The notes under the pieces are model-generated. The model searched no databases. It was not told the DNA's origin and saw only the letters and a program-made list of their open reading frames with translations. A stretch of DNA of 64,000 bases from Pseudaminobacter salicylatoxidans. Lineage in GTDB: Bacteria; Pseudomonadota; Alphaproteobacteria; Rhizobiales; Rhizobiaceae. A program made the translations under genes and the position numbers. Below are positions 1 to 8,502 of the stretch, piece by piece. The DNA lies in the NCBI RefSeq assembly GCF_003148475.1, contig NZ_QGGG01000011.1:114296-178295 (forward strand), read 5' to 3'. Each line of letters opens with the position of its first letter. The first letter of the stretch is position 1.

Positions 1-233
1 TGGCCGGAAAGGCCGATGCCCTTCACCGCCGCCAGTTCCTGTGGATGTTCGGCCTTGAGCGCGGAGACGGCCTGCCGGGTCGCGCGGATCCAATCGGCCG
101 GCGCCTGCTCGGACCAGCCCATATGCGGGCGCGAAACGTCGAGCGCGCCATTGGCCGAGCCGACGATGCGCTGCGCATCATCCATCAGCAGCGCCTTGAC
201 GCCGGAGGTGCCGATATCGAGTCCCAGATACAT
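1..233 (-). CDS. xylB: Xylulokinase (FGGY kinase), N-terminal fragment cut by window edge
   Basis: Reading leftward from an ATG at 233, about 77 codons are present before the window ends. They begin MYLGLDIGTSGVKALLMDD, the FGGY-kinase phosphate-1 motif (DIGTSGVKA), followed by a typical xylulokinase stretch around GWSEQAPADW. The family phosphorylates D-xylulose with ATP in the cytoplasm to make xylulose 5-phosphate. A strong GGGAGG ribosome site lies 8 bases before the ATG. A second ATG 5 bases further upstream is in another frame. Another FGGY sugar kinase is possible because the sugar-binding part lies outside the window. Confidence 0.8.
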   Translation of the reverse strand, partial: MYLGLDIGTSGVKALLMDDAQRIVGSANGALDVSRPHMGWSEQAPADWIRATRQAVSALKAEHPQELAAVKGIGLSG

Positions 234-366
234 TTCATTTCCCTCCCGGTCTCTGCTTCATAACAAATATGGCAGCGCAGGAAAGGTATTTTTTCGGAAC
301 TCGTAAAAAATAGAGTGCTGTCCGGCGTGCAAAGCCATGCCGGACAAAATCACATGCCGGACAAAA

Positions 367-990
367 TCAATTGCCGGAACGAACCGCCACGGTGGCAATG
401 CCGGCGCCGACCAGAAGCGTACCGCCGGCCTTGTTGAAGAAGCCGATGGCGCGCGGATTGCGCACCAGTTCGCGCGCCCGCGCGGCCACCAGCGCGTAGC
501 CGAAGGCATTGAGGAAGGCGAGCGTCAGGAAGGTCGCCTCGAAGATCGCCATCTGCGTCCAGAAATCGGCATGGCGGTCGATGAACTGCGGCAGGAAGGC
601 CACGAAGAAGGTGATGCTTTTGGGATTGAGCGCCGTGACCAGCCAGGCATGCGCCATCATGCGGAGCGATGACGCGGCCGTCTTGCGCGGCTCTGCCTGC
701 AGCGCACCGCCAGCGCGAAACAGCTTTATGCCGAGGTAGATGAGATAGGCGGCACCTATCCATTTCAGCAGGGTGAAGACGGTGGCCGAAGCCGCCAGCA
801 ACGCGCCGATGCCGAGCATGGACAGCGTCATGGCGGTGAAGTCGCCGAGCGCGACCCCGACAGACATCGGCAGGGCGGTGCGCCAGCCCTGCCCGAGCGC
901 ATAGGAAACCACCAGCAGGATGGTGGGTCCGGGGATGATCAGCAGGACCGCCGATGCGACTGCGAAAGCTGCCCAGGTTTCAAGCGGCAT
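367..990 (-). CDS. LysE/RhtB family amino-acid exporter
   Basis: A 207-residue hydrophobic protein with about six membrane segments. The N-terminus carries the family signature IPGPTILLVVSYALGQG, with the PGP turn after the first membrane helix, and an interior GVALGD motif. LysE/RhtB proteins export amino acids such as homoserine, threonine or lysine across the inner membrane; the substrate here cannot be assigned. An AAAGGAG ribosome site sits 6 bases before the ATG, supporting this start. It is a single gene, divergent from the L,D-transpeptidase at 1384. Confidence 0.85.
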   Translation of the reverse strand: MPLETWAAFAVASAVLLIIPGPTILLVVSYALGQGWRTALPMSVGVALGDFTAMTLSMLGIGALLAASATVFTLLKWIGAAYLIYLGIKLFRAGGALQAEPRKTAASSLRMMAHAWLVTALNPKSITFFVAFLPQFIDRHADFWTQMAIFEATFLTLAFLNAFGYALVAARARELVRNPRAIGFFNKAGGTLLVGAGIATVAVRSGN

Positions 991-1383
991 GGATGTCTCC
1001 TTTGCTCAAAGGAAAGGATAAATCCCTGCCAGCACGGCGAAGTAAAGTACAAAGTTTGCGGCGCCTCGGAGGCGTGCCGGGGCCGCGTCGTCATGATGCC
1101 GCCTTCGTCAAGATCGTGAATATGGTGCGCATGAAAATCCCTCTCGAACTGCGCTTCGGGAGCTATGCGAAGGGCTGGTCGAGATTGTGACCCAGGCGCG
1201 CTCTTGTCGCGTTCGCCTCCGGTTAAAAGCCGGTCATCCACAGGCCGTCCAGAGCTCGATCCCGCCAAGCCATTGCAGACAAATCGCTTTCGGCGGTTCA
1301 CGCTTTATCAACCATGATTGCGGAAAATACGAATGGCGTGATCGCAGGGTTTTCGCGATTGCCGAAACGCTTCTGGTTCAACC
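991..1383. other. Intergenic region, 393 bases, no gene recognised
   Basis: This gap separates two divergent genes and must hold both promoters. Open frames here on either strand show no recognisable protein family and no convincing ribosome site. I see no tRNA, repeat or strong hairpin. Confidence 0.5.
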
Positions 1384-2145
1384 ATGGAATCGTATCCCGT
1401 GTCGCAAAACCCCGCATCGATCGACACCGTCTCCGGCGAGACGGAACAACCCGCCCAAATCTCACGTCGCACTGCCCTGCTCGGCCTCGGCTCGGCCCTG
1501 CTCGGCACCGCCGGATGCTCGCGGTCGATCGACCTTGCCGCAGTGCAGGTGGACGACTTCACCACCGGCTCGATCCGGCCGCGCATCAGCGTCGACAAGC
1601 AGGTGACGACACCCGATCTGATGTATGCCTCCCTCACCGACAGCGGCTATGCGCTGCCCGAGGTTCCCTTTGCCAAGATCAATCCGAAATTCCGCCGCCA
1701 GATCGTGGTGGATCCGACCGGCGAGCGGCCGGGCACGATCGTCGTGCATCTGCAGGAGCGCTTCCTGTTCCTCGTTCAGCCGGGCGGCGATGCCATCCGC
1801 TATGGCGTCGGCATTGGCAAGGAGGGCTTCGTCTGGTCGGGCCGCGCCAACATCCAGTACAAGAAGGAATGGCCGACCTGGACGCCGCCGGCCGAGATGA
1901 TCGCCCGCAAGCCGGAGCTGGAGAAATATCGCGGCGGCCAACCGGGCGGCCTCACCAACCCGCTCGGCGCACGGGCGCTCTACATCTTCAAGGACGGTCG
2001 CGACACGCTGTTTCGCGTTCATGGCTCGCCCGAATGGTGGTCGATCGGCACGGCCGTCTCGTCGGGCTGCGTGCGCATGATCAATCAGGACGTGATCGAC
2101 CTCTATAGCCGCGTGCCATCGGGAACGCCGATCGTCGTGGTGTGA
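1384..2145 (+). CDS. L,D-transpeptidase (YkuD domain), exported
   Basis: A 253-residue cell-wall enzyme. After a polar start there is a twin-arginine-like segment (SRRTALLGLGSALLG, residues 27-41) and a cysteine at residue 45 that could be lipidated, although the preceding residues fit a lipobox poorly. The YkuD domain fills the C-terminal half. Its catalytic signature runs from HGSPEWW to SSGCVRM, giving the catalytic His and Cys. Such enzymes make 3-3 crosslinks or anchor proteins to peptidoglycan, which is common in rhizobia. No good ribosome site precedes the ATG; the GTG five codons later is an alternative. A shared terminator separates it from the convergent gabT. Confidence 0.9.
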   Translation: MESYPVSQNPASIDTVSGETEQPAQISRRTALLGLGSALLGTAGCSRSIDLAAVQVDDFTTGSIRPRISVDKQVTTPDLMYASLTDSGYALPEVPFAKINPKFRRQIVVDPTGERPGTIVVHLQERFLFLVQPGGDAIRYGVGIGKEGFVWSGRANIQYKKEWPTWTPPAEMIARKPELEKYRGGQPGGLTNPLGARALYIFKDGRDTLFRVHGSPEWWSIGTAVSSGCVRMINQDVIDLYSRVPSGTPIVVV

Positions 2146-2180
2146 TCGGCTGGAAAGCCGCCTTCGAACCCTCAATTGAA

Positions 2181-2219
2181 AAGCGCCCGGCCGAGCTTCG
2201 ACCGGGCGCTTCCTTTTTT
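2181..2219 (+). terminator. Rho-independent terminator after the L,D-transpeptidase gene
   Basis: A perfect 10-bp stem (AAGCGCCCGG at 2181-2190 with CCGGGCGCTT at 2202-2211) and an 11-base loop are followed by CCTTTTTT. It lies between two convergent genes and may also stop gabT transcripts. Confidence 0.85.
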
Positions 2220-2236
2220 CAGCTATCCCGCAAGCC

Positions 2237-3523
2237 TCAGGCGTTGGCCGCGACCAGCGCCTTCTCCAGCTTGGCCATGCCCTCGTCGAGCAGCGCGTCG
2301 GAGATGGTGAGCGGCATCAGCAGGCGTACGGTGTTGCCGTAGACGCCGCAGGACAAGAGCACCAGCCCCTCGGCGAGGGCTGCCGCCAGCACCCGCCTGG
2401 TGGCCTCGGCATCCGGCTCCTGGCCACCGCGGCTCTTTACGATGTCGAAGGCGATCATGGCGCCGGGACCACGGATGGAGGCCATCGCGACAGTGTCGTT
2501 GCGCTGGGCAAAGCGCGTCAGTTCGCCCTTGATGCGGTCGCCCAGCGCATTGGCGCGCTCGATCAGCTTCTCATCCCTGATGACGTCCAGCACGGCCAGC
2601 GCCGCCACGCAGGCAAGCGGGTTGCCGGCATAAGTGCCGCCCAGGCCGCCCGGCTCGGGCGCATCCATGATCTCGGCGCGGCCGACCACGCCCGAAAGCG
2701 GGAAGCCGCCGGCAAGCGACTTGGCGATGGTTATGAGGTCGGGCTCGACGCCGCTGTTTTCGATGCCGAACATCTTGCCGGTACGGGCAAAGCCGGTCTG
2801 CACCTCGTCGGCGATGAGCAGGATGCCGTGCTGGTCGCACAGCTTGCGCAGCGCCTCCAGCAGCTCGACCGGAGCCGGGTTGAAGCCGCCCTCGCCCTGC
2901 ACGGGCTCGATGATGAAGGCTGCGACATTGACCGGATCGACATCGGCGCGGAACAGATATTCGATGGCCTTCAGCGTATCGGCGACCGTCACGCCGTCCT
3001 GCGGCATCGGGAACGGCACGTGCCAGACGCCGGCGGGCATCGGGCCGAACTTCTTCTTGTAGGGCGCGACCTTGCCCGTCAGCGCGCTGGTCATCAGCGT
3101 GCGGCCGTGGAAGGCGCCGGTGAAGGCGATGACATTGGTGCGGCCGGTGTGGGCGCGCGCGATCTTGACGGCGTTCTCGACGGCTTCGGCGCCAGTGGAG
3201 AACAGGATCGACTTGGCCGGCCCCTTGAACGGCGCGATCTCGTTCAGGCGCTCGCACAGCGCCACATAGGGTTCATACGGTACTATCTGGAAAGCGGTGT
3301 GGGTGTAGGCATCAAGCTGCTCGCGCACGGCGGCGATGACCTTCGGGTGGCGATGGCCGGTGTTGAGCACGGCAATGCCGCCGCCGAAATCGATGTAGCG
3401 CCTGTCGTCGGCATCCCACAGCTCCGAGCCTTCCGCGCGCTTGGCGAAAACCGGGTTGGCGGTCGATACGCCGCGCGGAATGGCCGCGACACGGCGCGAC
3501 TGGAGGGAAGCGTTGTTTGTCAT
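2237..3523 (-). CDS. gabT: 4-aminobutyrate aminotransferase (class III, PLP)
   Basis: A 428-residue enzyme that moves the amino group of 4-aminobutyrate to 2-oxoglutarate, giving succinate semialdehyde and glutamate. Class-III landmarks are all present: STGAEAVENA near 109-118 for PLP phosphate, FTGAFHGRT near 134-142, IADEVQTGFAR with D239-E240, and the Schiff-base lysine K268 in ITIAKSLAGG. An upstream in-frame start would add 12 residues; I chose the ATG at 3523 because AGGA lies about 9 bases before it and the protein then has the usual family length. No succinate-semialdehyde dehydrogenase is adjacent, so it looks monocistronic. 5-aminovalerate could be an additional substrate. Confidence 0.9.
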   Translation of the reverse strand: MTNNASLQSRRVAAIPRGVSTANPVFAKRAEGSELWDADDRRYIDFGGGIAVLNTGHRHPKVIAAVREQLDAYTHTAFQIVPYEPYVALCERLNEIAPFKGPAKSILFSTGAEAVENAVKIARAHTGRTNVIAFTGAFHGRTLMTSALTGKVAPYKKKFGPMPAGVWHVPFPMPQDGVTVADTLKAIEYLFRADVDPVNVAAFIIEPVQGEGGFNPAPVELLEALRKLCDQHGILLIADEVQTGFARTGKMFGIENSGVEPDLITIAKSLAGGFPLSGVVGRAEIMDAPEPGGLGGTYAGNPLACVAALAVLDVIRDEKLIERANALGDRIKGELTRFAQRNDTVAMASIRGPGAMIAFDIVKSRGGQEPDAEATRRVLAAALAEGLVLLSCGVYGNTVRLLMPLTISDALLDEGMAKLEKALVAANA

Positions 3524-3724
3524 CTGAGGGGTCCTCACGCGAGACTGATTATGCGTCATCTATCCGACAAAAACAGGGTCGCAGCAACGCAATCGGCTGC
3601 AGCCAGAACGAAAGATCGCATGGCTCAGCCGCCTGTGCATGGCCACATACGAACACCGCGCCATATTGCACGAAAGCGATGGGTACGCATAAAAGCGACA
3701 ACGCATGCGGAGGGAAGATCAGCC

Positions 3725-4888
3725 ATGACAACATTCGTGATCGCGCAGGGCGGCGGGCCGACCGCCGTCATCAACCAGACGCTGGCGGGCGCGGTGCTGG
3801 AAATCCGCAAGCGGCACAAGGGTGCGCGCGTGCTTGGCGCGCGCTTCGGCGTGCGCGGCATTCGCGACGGCGACTATGTCGATCTGTCGGCGGTGCCGGA
3901 GGACGAATTGCGCCTCGTGGCGGCCACGCCGAGCGCGGCCCTCGGCAGCACGCGCGACAAGCCGGACGCGGCCTATTGCGCACAGGTTCTTGCCGGCTTG
4001 AGGAAGGAAGGCGCGGACGCCTTCATCTATATCGGCGGCAATGATACGTCCGGCACGCAGGAAATCCTCGCCGAAGCCTCGGGCGGCTCCATCGCCTTCG
4101 TGCATGCGCCCAAGACCATCGACAACGATCTGGTGGAGAACGACCACACGCCGGGCTTCATCTCGGCCGCCGATTTCGTGGCCGGCGCCTTCCTCAGCGT
4201 CGACCTGGATTTCCGCGCCCTGCCCGGCGTCTATGTCGGCATCGTCATGGGCCGCAATGCTGGCTTCCTCACCGCCGCCTCGGCCGCGTGGCGTCTCGAC
4301 GACGAGAGCGGCCCGCATCTGGTCTATGTGCCTGAACGGGCATTCTCGGTGCCGCGTTTCATCGACGATGTGCGCGCCACGCTGGACAGGCACAAGCGCT
4401 GCATCGTCGCCGTCTCCGAAGGCGTGACGACGGCGGATGGGAAGCCGCTGGTGGAAAGCCTCGTATCGCCCGACCGGCTGGAGCGCGACGCGCATGGCAA
4501 TCTGAAGCTTTCGGGCGGCGATCTCGGCATGGCCTTCGAACAGGCATTGCGCGACGGCCTGCCCGGCAAGCGCGCGCGCGTCGACACGCTGGGCTACATG
4601 CCGCGCGGCAATGTCGCCACGATCAGCCCGGTTGACGCCGCCGAAGCCTTCCAGGCGGGCAGCTACGCGGTCGATCTCGCGGCACGGGGCGGAGGCTCGG
4701 TGGCCTTGCAGTTCGACGGGGAAAAGACCGTCATGCGGCGCGTGCCGCTGGGCGACGTGGCCGGCAAAACCCGCCACATGCCGGACGATTTCCTGGAGCC
4801 CAAGGCAAACCGGCTTTCGCGGAAGGGCATGGCCTATCTGGAAAGGCTCGTGCCGAAAAAATTCAAGGTCGGAAAACCCTTCGTTTGA
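3725..4888 (+). CDS. pfp: Phosphofructokinase, probably pyrophosphate-dependent
   Basis: A 387-residue PFK-fold protein that phosphorylates fructose 6-phosphate. The N-terminus has GGGPTAVIN in place of the ATP-PFK P-loop, followed by GGNDTSG, PKTIDND and MGRNAGFLTA. In this family an Asp at the position where ATP enzymes have Gly (GGDG) goes with pyrophosphate use; here the motif is GGND, so PPi dependence is inferred. The Asn before it is not the usual Asp. Start: a GGAGGG ribosome site precedes the ATG at 3725; the much longer in-frame extension to the left overlaps gabT antisense and is discounted. Rhizobia commonly have a PPi enzyme in place of ATP-PfkA, giving reversible glycolytic flux. 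Confidence 0.85.
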   Translation: MTTFVIAQGGGPTAVINQTLAGAVLEIRKRHKGARVLGARFGVRGIRDGDYVDLSAVPEDELRLVAATPSAALGSTRDKPDAAYCAQVLAGLRKEGADAFIYIGGNDTSGTQEILAEASGGSIAFVHAPKTIDNDLVENDHTPGFISAADFVAGAFLSVDLDFRALPGVYVGIVMGRNAGFLTAASAAWRLDDESGPHLVYVPERAFSVPRFIDDVRATLDRHKRCIVAVSEGVTTADGKPLVESLVSPDRLERDAHGNLKLSGGDLGMAFEQALRDGLPGKRARVDTLGYMPRGNVATISPVDAAEAFQAGSYAVDLAARGGGSVALQFDGEKTVMRRVPLGDVAGKTRHMPDDFLEPKANRLSRKGMAYLERLVPKKFKVGKPFV

Positions 4889-4964
4889 CGCGTCGGGCGC
4901 GCCCCCGCTGAAGCGGCAAGCCGCGCGGGCGGCGCCGACAACACCGGACTCAAGGCCGCAGGGA

Positions 4965-5360
4965 TCATTTCGCCTTATGCACAGCCAGCCAATCCTGAAG
5001 CTGCCTGATCTCGGCTTCCTGCGCCTTGATGATCTCCTCAGACAGCTTGCGGATTTCCGGATCCTTGCCATATTCGAGCTGCACCCTGGCCATGTCGATC
5101 GCCGCCTGATGATGCGGGATCATGCCGATGGCGAAATCGACATCCGGGTCACCCGTATATTCAGCCTTGCCCATCGCCTCGTGCATCTTGTCCATGGCTT
5201 CCGTATAGCCCTTGGCGGCGGGTGAGGACGCTTCCTTCGACATGCTCATGCCGCTCATGTCATGACCGCTGTGACTTTCCTGCGCCATCGCGATACCTGT
5301 GCTGCCGACGCCCAGGATCAAGGCCGCCGTGGCGACCGCAAGCTTGCGTTGAAGGGTCAT
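4965..5360 (-). CDS. Exported DUF305 protein, copper-associated
   Basis: 131 residues with a signal peptide of about 26 residues ending AMA. The mature N-terminus is rich in His and Met (HSGHDMSGMSMS), a typical metal-binding stretch, and the DUF305 core has GMIPHHQAAIDMA with the His pair at 83-84. DUF305 proteins are ferritin-like helical proteins often found beside copper-resistance genes; the biochemical role is not established. It lies 29 bases downstream of cueR on the same strand and is probably co-transcribed from the CueR-type promoter, so a periplasmic copper-binding role is the best inference. Confidence 0.85.
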   Translation of the reverse strand: MTLQRKLAVATAALILGVGSTGIAMAQESHSGHDMSGMSMSKEASSPAAKGYTEAMDKMHEAMGKAEYTGDPDVDFAIGMIPHHQAAIDMARVQLEYGKDPEIRKLSEEIIKAQEAEIRQLQDWLAVHKAK

Positions 5361-5389
5361 TTCACGTTTCCTTTCTGTGGCGGGGGGAT

Positions 5390-5797
5390 TTATGCGACGA
5401 CGGGTTGCTCGCGTTCACCGGCCAGTTCCTCCAGGATCGGGCAATCCGGGCGATGATCGCCGTGGCAGCTTTTCACCAGATGGCGCAGCGTTGCGCGCAG
5501 GCTCTGCAATTCGGCGATCTTGCGGTCGATCTCGGTCAGCTTGACCTGCGCCAACGCCTTGACGTCGGCGCTCTCGCGATGCGTGTCGCCATAAAGCGAC
5601 AGCAACTGCCGGCATTCCTCGACCGAGAAGCCGAGGCTGCGCGACCGTTGCAGAAAACGCAGACGATGCACGTCGCTCATCGAATAATCGCGATAGCCGT
5701 TCTCCGAGCGATCGGGTTTCAGCAATCCGATCTCTTCATAGTAGCGGATGGTCTTGGCCGGCAGGCTGGAACGTTCGGCCGCTTCACCGATATTCAT
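5390..5797 (-). CDS. cueR: Cu(I)-responsive MerR-family regulator CueR
   Basis: 135 residues. The N-terminal winged helix starts MNIGEAAERSSLPAKTIRYY, followed by the dimerisation helix. The metal loop has C111 and C119 separated by seven residues (CHGDHRPDC), matching the CueR C112/C120 pair that binds Cu(I), Ag(I) or Au(I). A 13-residue longer start is possible, but the ATG at 5797 has GGGAG 8 bases upstream and gives the normal family N-terminus. A 19-bp-spacer promoter lies directly upstream on the same strand, indicating autoregulation together with the DUF305 gene. No copA ATPase is adjacent. Confidence 0.9.
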   Translation of the reverse strand: MNIGEAAERSSLPAKTIRYYEEIGLLKPDRSENGYRDYSMSDVHRLRFLQRSRSLGFSVEECRQLLSLYGDTHRESADVKALAQVKLTEIDRKIAELQSLRATLRHLVKSCHGDHRPDCPILEELAGEREQPVVA

Positions 5798-5866
5798 GAA
5801 AAATCTCCCTTTGGATGGCAATTGTCGCCATGCCATCGACTCGTTTCCCCCTTCATATGGAGACTC

Positions 5867-5897
5867 AGACTAGGGTTTCCAGCAACTGGAAGGTCAA
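5867..5897 (-). promoter_or_regulatory. CueR-type promoter/operator with 19-bp spacer
   Basis: On the minus strand the order is TTGACC (5897-5892), a 19-base spacer, then TAGTCT (5872-5867). The spacer contains the perfect dyad TTCCAGTTGCTGGAA (5891-5877). An over-long 19-bp spacer with a central dyad is the hallmark of promoters that MerR/CueR activates by untwisting DNA. It points at cueR and the DUF305 gene. Confidence 0.85.
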
Positions 5898-6068
5898 GGC
5901 ACGGTTGACAAAAAGGACAACTTGCCTCTTCCAAGGAGAACCTCAAATCACCCGCGGCGCGGCCGGCCGGCGCATCAGCCTCTTGTCCGAACGTGCCCGC
6001 GCGATCTGAATTCAGCGCAGATCGTCGCTCTCAAATCTCGCGGGTGAAACGCTGGGAAAGGAGTGCCG

Positions 6069-6269
6069 ATGAAACGCGTCGAGCTGCTTGCTCGCCTCAA
6101 GACCGCGCAGCAACACGATCTGATCAGGGGCAGGGACATCACCACCCTGACCGCCTTCATGAACAACACGGCGCTCGAAGAGCACGTAGAACACTTCGAG
6201 CAGATCATCGAAGAACATCGGAAGAAGGCGCAGGGCGGTTCGTTTTCCACCGCGTCCCACGCCAACTGA
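6069..6269 (+). CDS. Small protein of unknown function (66 aa)
   Basis: I do not recognise this protein. It begins MKRVELLARLKTAQQHDLIR and is mostly charged and helical in character, with an acidic/His-rich middle (EEHVEHFEQIIEEHRKK). There is no signal peptide or membrane segment. The start is supported by AAAGGAG 5 bases before the ATG. It stands alone between the CueR region and the convergent kynureninase gene. Real coding is likely from the ribosome site and amino-acid composition, but no function can be given. Confidence 0.5.
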   Translation: MKRVELLARLKTAQQHDLIRGRDITTLTAFMNNTALEEHVEHFEQIIEEHRKKAQGGSFSTASHAN

Positions 6270-6302
6270 GGCTCCGCTGATCTATGCGGGGCAGCGCCTC
6301 CG

Positions 6303-7550
6303 TCAGGTAACGGCGGCGCGCACCGCAAAGCGCGTGTCCTGCCAGGCGCCGGTCGCGAGGATGTCGCGCAGCGTCGCCACGGCCTCCCACACGTCGCGAT
6401 AGCCGACATAGAGCGGCGTGAAGCCGAAACGCATGACGTTTGGCGCGCGGAAATCGCCGATCACGCCCCGGTCGATCAGCGCCTGCATGATCTCGTAGGC
6501 GTTCTCGTGCGAGAACGAGACCTGGCTGCCACGCCGGTTGGGATCGCGTGTGCCTTCGAGCTTCACGCCGAACTCGCCGCAGGTCGCCTCGACCAGCTCG
6601 ATGAACAATTCGGTCAGCTCGATGCTTTTCTTGCGCAGCGCGTTGAGATCGACCTCGTCCCACACGTCGAGCGAACCTTTCAGTGCCCTCAGCGACAGGA
6701 CCGGCTGCGTGCCGCACAGGAAGCGCGTGATGCCGGCGCCGGGCTCATAGCCTTGCGTGAAGGCGAAGGGGCGCGCATGGCCCCACCAGCCCGACAAGGG
6801 CTGCCGGATCTGCTCGTGATGACGCCTTGCGGCATAGATGAAGGCCGGCGCGCCCGGCCCGCCATTCAGATATTTGTAGGTGCAGCCCACCGCCATGTCG
6901 GCATTGGCGGCGTTGAGTTCCACCGGCAGGGCGCCGGCCGTGTGGCAAAGATCCCAGACGATCAGCGCGCCGGCCGCATGCGCCTTGGCGGTGAGCGCCG
7001 CCATGTCGCGCAATATGCCCGACTTGTAGTTGACGTGGTTGACCAGAACCACGGCAACGCTGTCGTCGATCAGGTCCTCGATATTGTCGGCATCGACGCC
7101 TTCGAGGCGGATTTTCACATCCGGCCGGGTCGAGGCCACGCCCTCGGCCATATAGAGATCGGTCGGGAAGCTGTCGCCCTCGGCCACGATCACCGAGCGC
7201 CCCGGACGCATCGAAAGTGCCGCCTGCAGCGCCTTGTAGATGTTGGTGGAGGTGGTGTCGCACACCACCGTCTCGCCCGGCCCGGCACCGATCAGCCGGC
7301 CGACCTTGTCGCCCAGTTGCAGGGCGAGGTCGAACCAGCCGGCGTGGTTCCAGCTCCGGATCAACCCTTGCGCCCACTCCTCCTTCGCCGCCTTGTCAAG
7401 TTCGGCGAAGGCTTCCTTCGGTGCCGCTCCCAGCGAATTGCCGTCCAGATAGATCACGCCTTGTGGCAGCACGAAACGGTCGCGCATGTGGCGCAGCGGG
7501 TCGGCGGCGTCACGCGCCTCGATGGCGGCAAGGTCTGGCATGGCTGTCAT
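6303..7550 (-). CDS. kynU: Kynureninase
   Basis: A 415-residue PLP enzyme that splits kynurenine into anthranilate and alanine, or 3-hydroxykynurenine into 3-hydroxyanthranilate and alanine, in tryptophan catabolism. Visible landmarks are YLDGNSLG near 34-41, DTTSTNIYKAL near 98-108, WDLCHTAGALPV with D200 and H203, and the PLP lysine K226 in CTYKYLNGGPG. The start at 7550 has AAGGA 9 bases upstream and gives the standard length; a longer frame to 7700 overlaps the permease gene. It follows the ABC permease gene by 19 bases and is the last gene of the importer operon, which suggests that tryptophan or kynurenine is the imported compound. Confidence 0.92.
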   Translation of the reverse strand: MTAMPDLAAIEARDAADPLRHMRDRFVLPQGVIYLDGNSLGAAPKEAFAELDKAAKEEWAQGLIRSWNHAGWFDLALQLGDKVGRLIGAGPGETVVCDTTSTNIYKALQAALSMRPGRSVIVAEGDSFPTDLYMAEGVASTRPDVKIRLEGVDADNIEDLIDDSVAVVLVNHVNYKSGILRDMAALTAKAHAAGALIVWDLCHTAGALPVELNAANADMAVGCTYKYLNGGPGAPAFIYAARRHHEQIRQPLSGWWGHARPFAFTQGYEPGAGITRFLCGTQPVLSLRALKGSLDVWDEVDLNALRKKSIELTELFIELVEATCGEFGVKLEGTRDPNRRGSQVSFSHENAYEIMQALIDRGVIGDFRAPNVMRFGFTPLYVGYRDVWEAVATLRDILATGAWQDTRFAVRAAVT

Positions 7551-7569
7551 GGTCTGCAATCCTTGGACA

Positions 7570-8499
7570 TTATTCGCGGAAGGCTTCGCGGGCCGGGGCG
7601 GCAGCGCCGCGGCTGCGGCGCAGGCTCGGCAAGGCCAGCATGGCCAGCACGAACAGGCCCGTCGCCAGCTTGAGATCCGGGGGCGGCATCCCCGCGGCAA
7701 GGCAGAGCGAGACGAGCTGGTAATAGACGATGGCGCCGACGAAGGGCGCCAGAAGCTGGCGAAACACCGTCTGCTTGCCCACCAGCGCCTCGCCGATCAT
7801 CAGCGCCGCCAGGCCGTTGATGAGGATGCCGAGGCCCATATTGACGTCGGCAAAGCCCTGCGACTGCACCATCACCGCGCCGCTGAGCGCGGAGAATGCA
7901 CCCGCCAGGCCCACACCGCCGATGGTCGCGGCCCAGACATTGATACCCTGCGCCTCGGCCATGTCGGGATTGGCGCCCACGGCGCGCACGGCCGTGCCCT
8001 GTTCGGTCTTGAAGAACAGATTGAGCACGATGAACACCACCAGTGCGATCAGGCCGGCGGCCATGATCTTGCTGACCGGGAAGCCCGGCTGCACGAAGGG
8101 CACCCAGTCGAACACGGTGGGCGCGCCGAACACCGACAGGTTGGACTTGCCCATGATGCGCAGGTTGATGCTGTAGAGCATCGTCATCATGAGAATGCCG
8201 GCCAGCAGCGTGTGGATGCGGAAGCGCAGATGGATAAAGGCCGTGCAGCAGCCCGCCACGAAGCCGGCGAGCAACGCGACCGCGATAGCCACCACAGGCG
8301 AAGCCCCCGCCGCAAGCAGCACGCCGCACACGCAGCCGCCGAGCGGGAACGCGCCTTCGCTGGTCAGGTCGGGGAAGCTCAGCATGCGGAACGGGATCAT
8401 GATGCCGAGCACCACGAAACTGAGGATCAGGCTCTGCGCGAGCGTGACCGGAATGAGCGAGACGAAGCTCGCGAAAGTGGTTTGAACGAAATCCATCAT
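7570..8499 (-). CDS. trpY: ABC transporter permease, TrpY type
   Basis: A 309-residue very hydrophobic inner-membrane permease with 8-9 likely helices, starting MMDFVQTTFASFVSLIPVTL. It belongs to the COG4120 group, which partners with COG2984 binding proteins and COG1101 ATPases. Members near tryptophan genes in Gram-positive bacteria are called TrpY. Its start is 3 bases from the end of the ATPase gene, so the two are translationally linked. The trp-type assignment rests on family partners and on kynU in the operon; other aromatic or nucleoside-like substrates are possible for this permease group. Confidence 0.75.
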   Translation of the reverse strand: MMDFVQTTFASFVSLIPVTLAQSLILSFVVLGIMIPFRMLSFPDLTSEGAFPLGGCVCGVLLAAGASPVVAIAVALLAGFVAGCCTAFIHLRFRIHTLLAGILMMTMLYSINLRIMGKSNLSVFGAPTVFDWVPFVQPGFPVSKIMAAGLIALVVFIVLNLFFKTEQGTAVRAVGANPDMAEAQGINVWAATIGGVGLAGAFSALSGAVMVQSQGFADVNMGLGILINGLAALMIGEALVGKQTVFRQLLAPFVGAIVYYQLVSLCLAAGMPPPDLKLATGLFVLAMLALPSLRRSRGAAAPAREAFRE

Positions 8500-8502
8500 C
8501 GG

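Noticed and set aside
939..1301. 120-codon minus-strand frame before the LysE gene
   Set aside because: No ribosome site or recognisable domain, and it overlaps the start of the LysE exporter in another frame.
2828..3724. In-frame 299-codon extension upstream of the phosphofructokinase
   Set aside because: It runs antisense through gabT; the conserved N-terminus and GGAGGG site place the start at 3725.
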